Assembly (NCBI RefSeq): GCF_002245655.1
Contig: NZ_NOIH01000009.1
Location: 62,001 to 126,000 of the forward strand
DNA from: Thauera propionica
GTDB taxonomy: Bacteria; Pseudomonadota; Gammaproteobacteria; Burkholderiales; Rhodocyclaceae
Length of the DNA stretch: 64,000 bases
Reading direction: 5' to 3'
Shown: positions 29,980 through 40,063 of the stretch, in pieces
How the letters are laid out: each line of letters begins with the position of its first letter
Numbering within the stretch: the stretch's first letter is position 1
Translations under genes and position numbers: made by a program
Notes under the pieces: model-generated
Told to the model about the DNA's origin: nothing
Databases searched by the model: none
What the model saw: the letters and a program-made list of their open reading frames with translations, nothing else

Positions 29980-31062
29980 TCAGAGGTAGTAGCCCACTGT
30001 CGTCCGCAACTGGTCGGCGAAGTTGTAGATGTCGTCGACTGACTCGATCGGGTTCCGAGTCTCGTTCTTCTCTTGGTCGAAGGTCCCGAGGTACTTCTGG
30101 CCGCGGTTGAAGTGCAGGCGGCAGATCGGCTTCCGGTTGTTGTCATCGAGGATCACACCGCAGTAGCTCTGGGTGTCCCGCATGACGATTCGCTTCACAT
30201 CAACTGCAGACCTGACGATCGCTTTCACGATATGGAAGCCCTCCATCTCCTCGATGGTGGTGGTGACCTTGTCCTCGGGCTCGTCCTTGGTCGCTTCGTT
30301 ACCTGCTTCCGCGGGGCTGTCGGTGGCCGGCACGGTGACCGGCTTGGTGCCGCTGATCGCGGATTTCAGGCGCTCGTTCACTTGATCGCTCAGGTACTGC
30401 GCGGTCGCCTTCTTGGTGAGTTCGGCGAACTGCTCGCGCACCTTCTGCGTGATCGTCCCCTCATAAACGTGGGTTGCGATGAACCGGACGAAGTCGTCGC
30501 TCGGCGTCGAGAACTCGCTCGCGATGAGCCGCTTGATCTGGCCGATGAACTTCAGTTCACCAGCGGCGCTGATGATCGACTCGACGTCGAACGCGACCTT
30601 CGTGAGCTTCGCCAGCTCGGGCACGACGTGCTCGTCTATATCGAGCAGGTCCAGCTCGAGGAACGGCTTCTCGTCCATCTTGTTCGGCTGGTCGAGGTCG
30701 GTGAAGAACTTGTAGACCTGCCCGTTCGTAAGGATGGCGATGCGGGCGCTCGTGACGTGGAAGTAACGGAAGAGCTGGCCTGCGTGATTAACGTTCAGTG
30801 GCTCGCCGAGCTTCTTGCACTCGAAGAGGATTTGGACCTCGCTCGACTTCAGGATCGCGTAGTCGATCTTCTCGCCCTTCTTGGTGCCGACGTCGCAGAC
30901 GAACTCCGGCATGACCTCAGTCGGGTCGAAAACGTCGTACCCGAGCACGGTCGCAATGAACGGCATGATGAAGGCGTTCTTCGTCGCTTCCTCGGTCTGG
31001 ATCGCGGCGCCCTGCTGGCGAATCTTCGACGCAAGGTTATTCAGCTTCTCTACGAGTTCCAT
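29980..31062 (-). CDS. Stand-alone HsdR N-terminal-like restriction nuclease domain protein
   Basis: A 360-residue protein whose first 170 residues match the N-terminal nuclease domain of type I restriction HsdR subunits. It has an early glutamate (QTEEATKNAFIMPF), the aspartate in KIDYAIL and the E-x-K in QILFECKK, which together form a PD-(D/E)xK site. About 175-240 are helical; about 280-360 form a separate domain, with YCGVILDDNNRKPICRLHFN and NRGQKYLGTFD. There is no helicase motor and no hsdM/hsdS nearby, so this is not a complete type I system. GAGG lies six bases before the ATG. It is the first and longest gene of the cassette between tmRNA and tRNA-Ile2. Confidence 0.82.
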   Translation of the reverse strand: MELVEKLNNLASKIRQQGAAIQTEEATKNAFIMPFIATVLGYDVFDPTEVMPEFVCDVGTKKGEKIDYAILKSSEVQILFECKKLGEPLNVNHAGQLFRYFHVTSARIAILTNGQVYKFFTDLDQPNKMDEKPFLELDLLDIDEHVVPELAKLTKVAFDVESIISAAGELKFIGQIKRLIASEFSTPSDDFVRFIATHVYEGTITQKVREQFAELTKKATAQYLSDQVNERLKSAISGTKPVTVPATDSPAEAGNEATKDEPEDKVTTTIEEMEGFHIVKAIVRSAVDVKRIVMRDTQSYCGVILDDNNRKPICRLHFNRGQKYLGTFDQEKNETRNPIESVDDIYNFADQLRTTVGYYL

Positions 31063-31161
31063 GCCGTCCTCTTATCGGTATCGAATCTGCGCATGCTAGA
31101 GCGGATCACCAGTTTCGGGCAACAAACGTGCCCCTCATTGATTGCTGGGCGGTACCGGCGC

Positions 31162-31584
31162 TCAGGAACGTTTGCGCCAGTCCCACGGAGCGGTCGGGCT
31201 CCGATCCGCCCATAGTCCGCGGCCGCTGCTGCGCGCCTCGTCCTGCAGGCGGTACAGAGTCCTGTCCTTCGCGTAGCGGTCATACACCCACGCCATGCCT
31301 CGGCGTATCTGGGCGGCGTTCGCATCCACGCCATCGCAGGACACACGGCCGACGATGCGCTTGTAGCGATCGACGTCGATCACTCGTACCTCGGCACGCT
31401 TCTCATGGCACAACTCGCCCAACGACTGCCTGGAGCGGGTGCCGAAGGCCTGCTTCTTCTCCGGGGCGTCGATCTCCGCGAGCCGCACCTTCACCTGTTG
31501 AAAGTCCTCGTTTAGGACGGTCAGCGTGTCGCCGTCGGCGATAGCGACGACGAGGCCGACAATGAGCGCTGCGGTTCCTGGCAC
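31162..31584 (-). CDS. Thermonuclease (SNase-like) family protein
   Basis: A 140-residue staphylococcal-nuclease-like protein. VVAIADGDTLTVL supplies the calcium aspartate, VRLAEIDAPEKKQAFG the active-site arginine, second aspartate and glutamate, and DRYKRIVGRV the second catalytic arginine; the threonine after the second aspartate of S. aureus nuclease is alanine here. The protein starts at a GTG that overlaps the stop of the XRE gene by one base (TAGTG), so it is translationally coupled. Only about nine residues precede the fold, too short for the usual signal peptide, suggesting either a cytoplasmic nuclease or a truncated export signal. Confidence 0.88.
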   Translation of the reverse strand: MPGTAALIVGLVVAIADGDTLTVLNEDFQQVKVRLAEIDAPEKKQAFGTRSRQSLGELCHEKRAEVRVIDVDRYKRIVGRVSCDGVDANAAQIRRGMAWVYDRYAKDRTLYRLQDEARSSGRGLWADRSPTAPWDWRKRS

Positions 31585-31850
31585 TACTTGGCCTCGCCTT
31601 GGGCGGCCTTGGCCTTCTTCTTTGGGTTCCCGAGTGTGCGCAGCTCGCCGAAGATCGCCGCGGCCTTGGCGTCGGTACCGAAGGCGATGTTCAGGAGCAC
31701 CTGGACGGGGTCGGGGATCTCGCGGCCAGACTCGTACCGGCTGCCGCCGCTCTGAGTGGTCTGGAAGGGAGTCCAGAAGTCGGACTGATTGAGGTGCAGC
31801 TTGCGGCGGAGTTCGCGGACCTCGGCGCCGGTGTAGATCTTGATTTTCAT
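31584..31850 (-). CDS. XRE-type helix-turn-helix protein
   Basis: An 88-residue DNA-binding protein. Residues 8-60 form a Cro/CI-type helix-turn-helix: EVRELRRKLHLNQSDFWTPF is the first helices, TTQSGGSRYESGREIPDPV the recognition region with the R-Y-E-S-G-R pattern typical of the family. The lysine/alanine-rich tail (about 70-88) is likely disordered. It is cotranscribed with the downstream SNase-like gene by a one-base overlap and may repress that gene. The partner pattern resembles small regulator-plus-effector pairs in mobile DNA. Confidence 0.85.
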   Translation of the reverse strand: MKIKIYTGAEVRELRRKLHLNQSDFWTPFQTTQSGGSRYESGREIPDPVQVLLNIAFGTDAKAAAIFGELRTLGNPKKKAKAAQGEAK

Positions 31851-32058
31851 TGGGCAGGTATTCCTTTGATTCCAGCGGTCATATTCTAGCGGGGTCGGGT
31901 GGGCATTCCGCCCGCAGGAGAAACCGGCGGTCGCCTTGACGAGGGTGGGGGGTGTGGGCGTACTTTGAATATGGCAAAGAATCGCTGCTCAGGCCGGTTA
32001 ACGCTACCCGCGGCGCGATGTTCCTTGCTTGACTGTGACTGCTGGGAGGCGGGGAGAT

Positions 32059-32613
32059 ATGGACGCAATCGAAGTGACGACCATGCTGCTGGCCCAACCA
32101 AGACGTGCACTGACCGGGATCAGTCTGCCCGACGTGTCTGGGGTGTACGCATGGTGGTTCGCGGGCGCCTCAAAGGGGGGTGGCACACTTCAGTTTCAAG
32201 AAGCTTGCCCGCTCTATGTTGGGCTCGCGCGCAATCTGGCGGCTCGCGAGATGAAGCAGCATCTAAGTGACACGGGTACGAGTTCCTCGACTCTGCGGCG
32301 CTCGCTTGGGGCGCTCTTCAAGGACGAGTGGCAGCTTGTTGTTTACCCTCGCGGCCGAGGAGCGGCTCGTCGCGACTTCTCGCACTATCGTTTCGACGAG
32401 GCGGGGGAAAAGCGCCTTACGCAGTGGATGCGCGAAAACCTCTCCGTTTCAATCCTTCCGCTAGACCATCCTGGTCGCTACGAGGGTTATCTCATCAGAG
32501 CACTTTCGCCTCGCCTCAATCTGACCGGCTATCAAAACCCTTACGGTGCATTGATTCGGGCAGCTCGGAGAAGTTGTGCTGAAGAGGCGCGAGCTCGGGG
32601 CCGCGAGGAGTAG
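32059..32613 (+). CDS. GIY-YIG nuclease family protein
   Basis: A 184-residue protein with a single GIY-YIG endonuclease domain at the N-terminus. SGVYAWWF and CPLYVGLARNL are the GIY and YIG strands, the arginine in AAREMKQHL is the expected catalytic arginine, and the glutamate in YEGYLIRALSPRLNL the metal-binding glutamate; SSTLRRSLGALF is typical of this branch. No DNA-binding domain is evident beyond it. The ATG follows GGGGAG closely. The YedK-like gene begins four bases after its stop with its own good ribosome binding site, so the two form an operon on the strand opposite to the SNase pair. Confidence 0.83.
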   Translation: MDAIEVTTMLLAQPRRALTGISLPDVSGVYAWWFAGASKGGGTLQFQEACPLYVGLARNLAAREMKQHLSDTGTSSSTLRRSLGALFKDEWQLVVYPRGRGAARRDFSHYRFDEAGEKRLTQWMRENLSVSILPLDHPGRYEGYLIRALSPRLNLTGYQNPYGALIRAARRSCAEEARARGREE

Positions 32614-32617
32614 ATCT

Positions 32618-33283
32618 GTGTGCGGTCGCTATGCTCTGTATGGCCCTCATTCGCGCCTGCGGGAACAGTTCGGCGTCGAGTCTGCTGACCTCGAGGAGCG
32701 CTACAACATCGCGCCGTCGCAGGACGCGCCGATCGTGCGCTGCGGCGCCGACGGAGAGCGCGAGCTGATCTCCGCACGCTGGGGCTTGCTACCGTCCTGG
32801 GTGAAGGAGCCTGGAAAGCTCGCCCAGCCCATAAACGCGAAGGTCGAGACCGCGGGCGAGAAGCCGATGTTCAGGCACGCGTTCAAGCGGTCGCGCGTGC
32901 TCGTACCGGCGTCGGGGTTCTACGAGTGGGTGCCAGTCGCTGGGTACAAGCAGCCGTACTTCATCCGGCCCGTCGGCGGTGAGGCTCTGTTCGGCTTCGG
33001 CGGTCTCGTCGAGCACTGGGACGGCCCCGAGGGGCAGGTTCTCACCTTCGCGATTCTGACAGCAGCGGCGAACGATCTGGTGCGACCGATCCACGATCGG
33101 ATGCCGGTCATCATTCGTCCCGAGGACTACGCTGCCTGGCTGGATCACGATGTCACCGATGGGCTCGTGGTGCGCGAGCTCGCCGGCGAGTATCCATCCG
33201 ACGAGATGGAGGCCTATCAGGTTAGTCGAGCGGTTGGAAGCCCCCGGTCGCAGGGTCCGGAGTTGGTCGAGCCGATCGGCTGA
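32618..33283 (+). CDS. yedK: SOS-response-associated peptidase / HMCES family protein (YedK)
   Basis: A 221-residue SRAP-domain protein that crosslinks to abasic sites in single-stranded DNA and shields them. The family needs Cys2, and the GTG start at 32618 places it exactly there (V/M-C-G-R-Y). Other active-site positions are present: the asparagine in PINAKVET, the glutamate in SGFYEWVP and the histidine in IHDRMPVI. GAGGAG lies eight bases before the GTG. E. coli yedK is a core gene; here it sits in a nuclease cassette next to a GIY-YIG gene, suggesting a linked DNA-processing job. Confidence 0.93.
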   Translation: MCGRYALYGPHSRLREQFGVESADLEERYNIAPSQDAPIVRCGADGERELISARWGLLPSWVKEPGKLAQPINAKVETAGEKPMFRHAFKRSRVLVPASGFYEWVPVAGYKQPYFIRPVGGEALFGFGGLVEHWDGPEGQVLTFAILTAAANDLVRPIHDRMPVIIRPEDYAAWLDHDVTDGLVVRELAGEYPSDEMEAYQVSRAVGSPRSQGPELVEPIG

Positions 33284-33363
33284 AAATGGCTACACCCTGG
33301 CTACACAGCCTCTGAAAAGCAAAACGCCAGCCCCGAAGGACTGGCGTAAGTGCTTGATGTTGC

Positions 33364-33442
<79 letters not shown>

Positions 33443-33451
33443 GGTGAGGCT

Positions 33452-35446
<1,995 letters not shown>

Positions 35447-35494
35447 AGCACTCCTCAGGTGAGGGTGTAAGAAAATGGGAAACCGAAAATTGTA

Positions 35495-37351
35495 CTATAA
35501 ATCTGAGACTTTCGACGCATTCGAGAGTTCGCGCTTCTCCAGAAGCAGCTCGGCCAGACGATGGCGCCCGGCCGGGTCGAGACCGTGTTCGCGGTCCCGC
35601 TGCAGCAGCGCGGCGATCTCGCTGGCGAGGCTGTCGGCATGCAGTTTTCTCAGGCTGTCCTCGAACAGGATCTCGACAATCGCCTCGTCGAATTCGGCGT
35701 CGACGAGTTCTGCTGCGACGCGCGACAGCGTTTCGCCGTGCGGGGTGTCGCGGAAGCGTTCGATGAGGGCGCCGAGTCCGCCCGCCGGGACGGGCTCGCC
35801 CAGGCTCAGCAGGTCGATGATGGCGATGAGCGCAAGGCCTTCCGGGCTGTCGGACGGGACCAGGTCGACCGGCAGGCGTGCGGCCCAGGTCGGGTGCTGG
35901 AGTACCAGTCGCAGCAGTGTGCCCGCGGTCGAAGGCGGCTTGCGTCTGCCGACGGGGCGCGGGCGAAACGCGCCTTCCCGTCTGCGCTTGCCGGCGAAGG
36001 GCGGGCGGGGCGCGTCATCAAAGGGCGGGCTGGCTTGCGGTTCGGTGCGTCGGGGTTGTCGATCCCGCTTGGCAGGTGCCGAGAGGCCGAGGGCGTGCTC
36101 GACCTCCGCTTGCGTCAGTCCGCTTTCTTCGGCCACCGACTTGATGACCTGCAGCCGCAGCAGGGGCGCGCCGATGCGATTGACGAGCGGCGTCGCCTCG
36201 TGCACGAAGGCGGCGCGGCCCTCGGCGGCGTCCATGTCGTGACGACTGCGCAACTCCTCGATCAGGAAGCGTGCCAGCGGCTTTGCGGCAGTGGCCGCCT
36301 TGCGGAAGGCGTCGGCCCCTTCCGCGCGTACGAAGGAGTCGGGGTCATGCTCGGTCGGCAGGAACAGGAAAGCCAGTGTCGCGTCGTCACGCAGGGATTC
36401 CAGTGCATTCTCCAGCGCGCGCCACGCGGCGCGGCGACCTGCGGCGTCGCCGTCGAAGCAGAACACGACGCGGTCCGTCTGGCGCAGCAGGGTGTGAACG
36501 TGTTGCGGCGTGGTCGCCGTGCCGAGCGTGGCGACGGCATTGGCGATGCCGTATTGCGCGAGCGCGACCACGTCCATGTAGCCTTCGACCACGACGGCAA
36601 AGCCCTCGTCGCGGATCGGTTTCTGTGCCAGGTAAAGGCCGTAGAGCTCGCGGCCCTTCTCGAACAGCGGTGTCTCGGGGGAGTTGAGGTACTTCGGCTC
36701 TCCCTTGTCCAGGATGCGTCCGCCGAAGGCGATGATGCGCCCGCGACGGTCGTGGATCGGGAAGATGATGCGGTCGCGGAAGCGGTCGTAGCGGCGGCCC
36801 TGGTCGTTGTCGATGACCAGGCCGGCGTCGGCGAGGGTCTTTGCCTGATAGTCGGGGAAGACTTTCTGCAGGGCCTGCCAATCGTCAGGCGCGTAGCCGA
36901 GGCCGAAGCGTGCGGCGATCTCGCCCGACAGGCCGCGGCGCTTCAGGTAATCGATTGCGTGGCGGGCGGGCTTCAGTTGTTCGCGGTAGAAGCGCGCAGC
37001 GAGGCCCATCGCCTCGTACAGGCGTTCGCTGGTGTCGTCCTGCGGACTGGCGCTGCGCCCGTCGTCGGGGACCTGCAGGCCGACCTGTGCGGCCAGTTCC
37101 TTGACTGCGTCGACGAAGCCGAGTCCGCTGTATTCCATCAGAAAGCCGAGGGCGCTGCCGTGCACGCCGCAACCGAAGCAGTGGTAGAACTGCTTGGATG
37201 GACTGACCGAGAACGAAGCGGACTTCTCGCCGTGGAAGGGGCAGCAGGCGAAGTAGTTTGCGCCGCTCTTCTTTAGTGGCACATAGCGTTCGATGACGTC
37301 GACGATGTCGACGCGCGACAGCAGTTCCTGAACGAAGGACTGAGGGATCAT
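35495..37351 (-). CDS. dnaG: DNA primase DnaG
   Basis: DnaG makes RNA primers at the replication fork. The 618-residue protein has the N-terminal zinc ribbon (ACCPFHGEKSASF...YHCFGCGVHG, residues 38-65), the RNA polymerase/TOPRIM core with VVVEGYMDVVAL and CFDGDAAGRRAAWR acidic motifs, and a C-terminal DnaB-binding domain after a Pro/Arg-rich linker (about 440-480). Sequence after rpsU contains a strong hairpin that probably limits read-through into dnaG, which needs little protein. Confidence 0.97.
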   Translation of the reverse strand: MIPQSFVQELLSRVDIVDVIERYVPLKKSGANYFACCPFHGEKSASFSVSPSKQFYHCFGCGVHGSALGFLMEYSGLGFVDAVKELAAQVGLQVPDDGRSASPQDDTSERLYEAMGLAARFYREQLKPARHAIDYLKRRGLSGEIAARFGLGYAPDDWQALQKVFPDYQAKTLADAGLVIDNDQGRRYDRFRDRIIFPIHDRRGRIIAFGGRILDKGEPKYLNSPETPLFEKGRELYGLYLAQKPIRDEGFAVVVEGYMDVVALAQYGIANAVATLGTATTPQHVHTLLRQTDRVVFCFDGDAAGRRAAWRALENALESLRDDATLAFLFLPTEHDPDSFVRAEGADAFRKAATAAKPLARFLIEELRSRHDMDAAEGRAAFVHEATPLVNRIGAPLLRLQVIKSVAEESGLTQAEVEHALGLSAPAKRDRQPRRTEPQASPPFDDAPRPPFAGKRRREGAFRPRPVGRRKPPSTAGTLLRLVLQHPTWAARLPVDLVPSDSPEGLALIAIIDLLSLGEPVPAGGLGALIERFRDTPHGETLSRVAAELVDAEFDEAIVEILFEDSLRKLHADSLASEIAALLQRDREHGLDPAGRHRLAELLLEKRELSNASKVSDL

Positions 37352-37418
37352 CGTACGCGGGCGAGCGGGGCTGGCGGGCCGTCGTGATGACGGGCCGGAA
37401 CTGACGCGGGAAAAGCAT

Positions 37419-37456
37419 CACGCCGGGCGAAGGTCGAGTGACCTTCGCCCGGCGTG
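37419..37456 (-). terminator. Internal terminator/attenuator between rpsU and dnaG
   Basis: A perfect 17-bp stem with a 4-base loop (37419-37435 / 37440-37456) lies 32 bp past the rpsU stop; on the minus strand it is followed by ATGCTTTTCCC. It matches in position the internal terminator of the E. coli macromolecular synthesis operon, which lets much more rpsU than dnaG mRNA accumulate. Confidence 0.88.
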
Positions 37457-37487
37457 CGGGCAACCGGAAAACCGGATACGGAGTGTA

Positions 37488-37700
37488 TCAGTACAGCTTC
37501 GGCGGCAGCATCTGGCTGCGCAGGCGCTTGTGATTGCGCTTCACTGCGGCGGCCAGCTTGCGCTTGCGCTCGGCGGTGGGCTTCTCGTAGAACTCGCGCG
37601 AGCGCAGTTCGGTCAGCACACCGGTCTTTTCGATGGTGCGCTTGAAGCGGCGGATCGCAACTTCAAACGGCTCGTTTTCCTTGACGCGGATACCGGGCAT
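37488..37700 (-). CDS. rpsU: 30S ribosomal protein S21
   Basis: A 70-residue basic protein of the small ribosomal subunit, needed for initiation and anti-Shine-Dalgarno pairing. [22 protein letters not shown] opens the family pattern (only its start is unique), and [17 protein letters not shown] is the basic tail. Promoter elements are visible 40 bp upstream. It leads the rpsU-dnaG-rpoD operon. Confidence 0.97.
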   Translation of the reverse strand: MPGIRVKENEPFEVAIRRFKRTIEKTGVLTELRSREFYEKPTAERKRKLAAAVKRNHKRLRSQMLPPKLY

Positions 37701-37740
37701 TGCGGACTTCCTTGGGTGTCTGGTGGGCAGAAAGACGGCG

Positions 37741-37769
37741 AATATAAACCACGCGCCAGGCGATGGCAA
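37741..37769 (-). promoter_or_regulatory. Sigma-70 promoter of the rpsU-dnaG-rpoD operon
   Basis: On the minus strand TTGCCA (37764-37769), a 17-bp spacer and TATATT (37741-37746) each match the sigma-70 consensus in five of six positions. The -10 ends 40 bp before the rpsU ATG. This is one of the strongest promoter matches in the window. Confidence 0.75.
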
Positions 37770-37836
37770 GCACCCCGTGCGCAGAAGATGCAGGTCGCGG
37801 GTTAAAATGCGGCATCGAATCAAACGGATGCAAGCA

Positions 37837-38871
37837 ATGAAAGTGTTGGGGATCGAGACTTCCTGCGATGAGACCGGTGTGGCGATATACGACACCGAGG
37901 CAGGCTTGCTGGCTCATTGCCTGCACTCGCAGATCGACCTGCACGCGGCCTACGGCGGCGTCGTGCCCGAACTGGCGTCGCGAGACCACATCCGGCGCTT
38001 GCCGGTCCTGCTGAAGCAGACGCTGGAAGCGGCGGGGCTCGATGGCGGCGAACTGGACGCCGTCGCCTATACGTCCGGGCCTGGCCTCGCGGGGGCGCTG
38101 CTCGTCGGAGCCAGCGTTGCCGAATCCTTCGCGATGGCGCGCGGCATCCCTGCGCTGCCAGTGCATCACCTCGAAGGACACTTGCTGTCGCCGCTGCTGT
38201 CGGACGATCCCCCGGCGTTTCCCTTTGTCGCCCTGCTGGTCTCGGGCGGCCACACGCAACTGATGCGGGTGCGCGGTGTGGGCGACTATGCCTTGCTGGG
38301 CGAATCCGTCGACGACGCCGCCGGCGAGGCCTTCGACAAGACGGCGAAACTGCTGGGGCTCGGTTATCCGGGTGGGCCGCAACTGGCGCAGCTGGCGGCG
38401 CAGGGCGTGGCCGGGCGTTTCCGTTTGCCGCGGCCGATGCTGCACTCCGGCGATCTCGACTTCAGCTTTTCCGGTCTCAAGACGGCGGTGCTGAACGTGG
38501 TGTCCGGGCCGGACTGGGATCCAGCGAGGATGGCGGACCTCGCCGCCGAATTCCAGGAGGCGGTGGTCGAGGTGCTGTGCGTGAAGGCGCTCGCCGCGCT
38601 GAAGAAGGTGGGCCTCAAGACCTTGGTCGTGGCCGGCGGCGTGGGGGCGAACCGCAGATTGCGCGAGGTGCTCGATGCTGCGCTGGCCAAGCGCGGCGGC
38701 CGCGTGCATTACCCCGAGCCGGCCCTCTGCACGGACAACGGCGCGATGATCGCGTTTGCCGGCGCAATGCGACTGGCGGCGGGCGAGCGTGGGCGTGGCG
38801 AGCCAGCCGTGCGCATTCGGCCGCGCTGGCCGTTGGTGGAATTGCAGCCGCCGCAGGGCGCAGCGGTCTGA
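37837..38871 (+). CDS. tsaD: tRNA N6-threonylcarbamoyladenosine synthesis protein TsaD
   Basis: TsaD, with TsaB/E, transfers threonylcarbamoyl to A37 of tRNAs reading ANN codons. The 344-residue ASKHA-fold protein shows [16 protein letters not shown], the metal-binding [12 protein letters not shown] histidines, [30 protein letters not shown] and [17 protein letters not shown] 37837 was chosen; an in-frame ATG lies nine bases upstream. It is divergent from rpsU, the classical chromosomal arrangement, and converges on plsY with a 20-bp gap. Confidence 0.97.
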   Translation: MKVLGIETSCDETGVAIYDTEAGLLAHCLHSQIDLHAAYGGVVPELASRDHIRRLPVLLKQTLEAAGLDGGELDAVAYTSGPGLAGALLVGASVAESFAMARGIPALPVHHLEGHLLSPLLSDDPPAFPFVALLVSGGHTQLMRVRGVGDYALLGESVDDAAGEAFDKTAKLLGLGYPGGPQLAQLAAQGVAGRFRLPRPMLHSGDLDFSFSGLKTAVLNVVSGPDWDPARMADLAAEFQEAVVEVLCVKALAALKKVGLKTLVVAGGVGANRRLREVLDAALAKRGGRVHYPEPALCTDNGAMIAFAGAMRLAAGERGRGEPAVRIRPRWPLVELQPPQGAAV

Positions 38872-38891
38872 TCAGCCCGCGGCGGGAAGCC

Positions 38892-39500
38892 TCAGTCGGC
38901 CTTTGGTTTCTTTCCGCCGCCGATCTTGCCCTCGGTGCCGGCGCGAAGGCGCTGGATGTTGGGTGCGTGGCGCCACACCAACACGGCAGCCATGACCAGA
39001 AGCACGATCACGCTGGCCTGCGGCCCGAGGAAGAGGAGGCCGGCCAGCGGGGCGGCTACGGCTGCCGACAGCGCGGCGGCTGACGAGTAGCGGGTGGTGA
39101 AGGCGACCGCCAGCCACACCAGCGCGCACAGGATCGCGATGCGGCCGTCCACGCCTGCCAGCACCCCGAGCGCCGTTGCCACACCCTTGCCGCCGTTGAA
39201 GCGCAGGAAGATGGTGAATACGTGGCCGAGGAAGGCGGCCAGTCCGGCCAGGGCCGCTTCCGTGGGGCTGAAGCCCATCCGCGATGCGGCCCACACGGCC
39301 AGCCAGCCCTTCAGGCAGTCGCCGACCAGCGTCAAAACGGCCGCGCCCTTGTTGCCGCTACGCAGCACGTTGGTGGCGCCCGGATTTCCCGAGCCGTACT
39401 TGCGGGGGTCTTCCAGCCCGAACAGCTTGCTGGTGACGATGGCGAAAGGAATCGAGCCGAGCAGATAGGCGGCGACCAGCAGGACAAGCAGGGACATCAT
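38892..39500 (-). CDS. plsY: Acyl-phosphate:glycerol-3-phosphate acyltransferase PlsY
   Basis: PlsY acylates glycerol-3-phosphate with acyl-phosphate, the first step of phospholipid synthesis, in the inner membrane. The 202-residue protein has about five transmembrane helices and the three conserved loops: SIPFAIVTSKLFGLEDPRKYGSGNPGATNVLR is represented by GSGNPGATN, then FLRFNGGKGVATALG, and an N-terminal GSIPFA turn. It is divergent from folB. The tail (TEGKIGGGKKPKAD) is basic and cytoplasmic. Confidence 0.95.
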   Translation of the reverse strand: MMSLLVLLVAAYLLGSIPFAIVTSKLFGLEDPRKYGSGNPGATNVLRSGNKGAAVLTLVGDCLKGWLAVWAASRMGFSPTEAALAGLAAFLGHVFTIFLRFNGGKGVATALGVLAGVDGRIAILCALVWLAVAFTTRYSSAAALSAAVAAPLAGLLFLGPQASVIVLLVMAAVLVWRHAPNIQRLRAGTEGKIGGGKKPKAD

Positions 39501-39590
39501 TGCTCCACGTCTCCCGACCTGGCGGAAGACGAATGCAGAAAAGGTTCGGCGTGGGGGCGTGGGCAGCGCTGTCGGCAGGCCCGCGCAGGA

Positions 39591-39609
39591 TAGAATCGCA
39601 GCGATTCTA
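39591..39609. promoter_or_regulatory. 19-bp palindrome upstream of folB
   Basis: TAGAATCGC-A-GCGATTCTA is a perfect 9-bp inverted repeat with a single central base, ending 13 bp before the folB ATG. Its first half (TAGAAT) resembles a -10 element, so a bound protein would block initiation or ribosome loading. The regulator is unknown. Confidence 0.45.
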
Positions 39610-39622
39610 AACGGGAACCAGC

Positions 39623-39997
39623 ATGGATTTCATCTTCATCGAGGAACTGCGCGTAAAGGCCTGGGTCGGCATTTACGCCCGTGAGAAGACCGGGCCGCAG
39701 ACGGTCGAGCTCAATCTCACCTTCGGTGTTCCCGACGCCGCCGCCGAGCATGACGATATTGCCGACACGATCGACTATGCGGTGGTAACGCAGCGCATTC
39801 GCGAGGAACTGGGGCAGCGCCATTTCAACCTGATCGAAAGCCTGGGCGAATTCGTCGTGCGCATGCTGTTCGATGAATTTGGCGCGCCCTGGGTCAAGCT
39901 GAAGGTGGCCAAGATTGGGGTGATGAAGGACGTGCGCCGAGTCGGGGTATTCATTCAGCGCGGACGGGACGGCAGCTTGCCGCCGCATACCGGCTGA
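39623..39997 (+). CDS. folB: Dihydroneopterin aldolase FolB
   Basis: FolB cleaves (and epimerises) dihydroneopterin to hydroxymethyldihydropterin in folate synthesis. The 124-residue protein has MDFIFIEELRVKAWVGIYARE as the substrate-side N-terminus (FIEELRVKAWVGIY), the catalytic tyrosine region DTIDYAVVTQRI, and FNLIESLGEFVVRML with the glutamate that binds the pterin. It forms octamers in known members. Its upstream region holds a palindrome. Confidence 0.95.
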   Translation: MDFIFIEELRVKAWVGIYAREKTGPQTVELNLTFGVPDAAAEHDDIADTIDYAVVTQRIREELGQRHFNLIESLGEFVVRMLFDEFGAPWVKLKVAKIGVMKDVRRVGVFIQRGRDGSLPPHTG

Positions 39998-40005
39998 GCC
40001 AGATG

Positions 40006-40042
40006 AAAAACGCCGGATGGAGCCCGTGGCTTCCATCCGGCG
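40006..40042 (-). terminator. Rho-independent terminator after the H-NS gene
   Basis: CGCCGGATGGA and TCCATCCGGCG form an 11-bp stem. On the minus strand it ends in five T. It lies 22 bp past the H-NS stop and just after the convergent folB. Confidence 0.92.
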
Positions 40043-40063
40043 ATTCGATCAGGCGGTGCGAAA

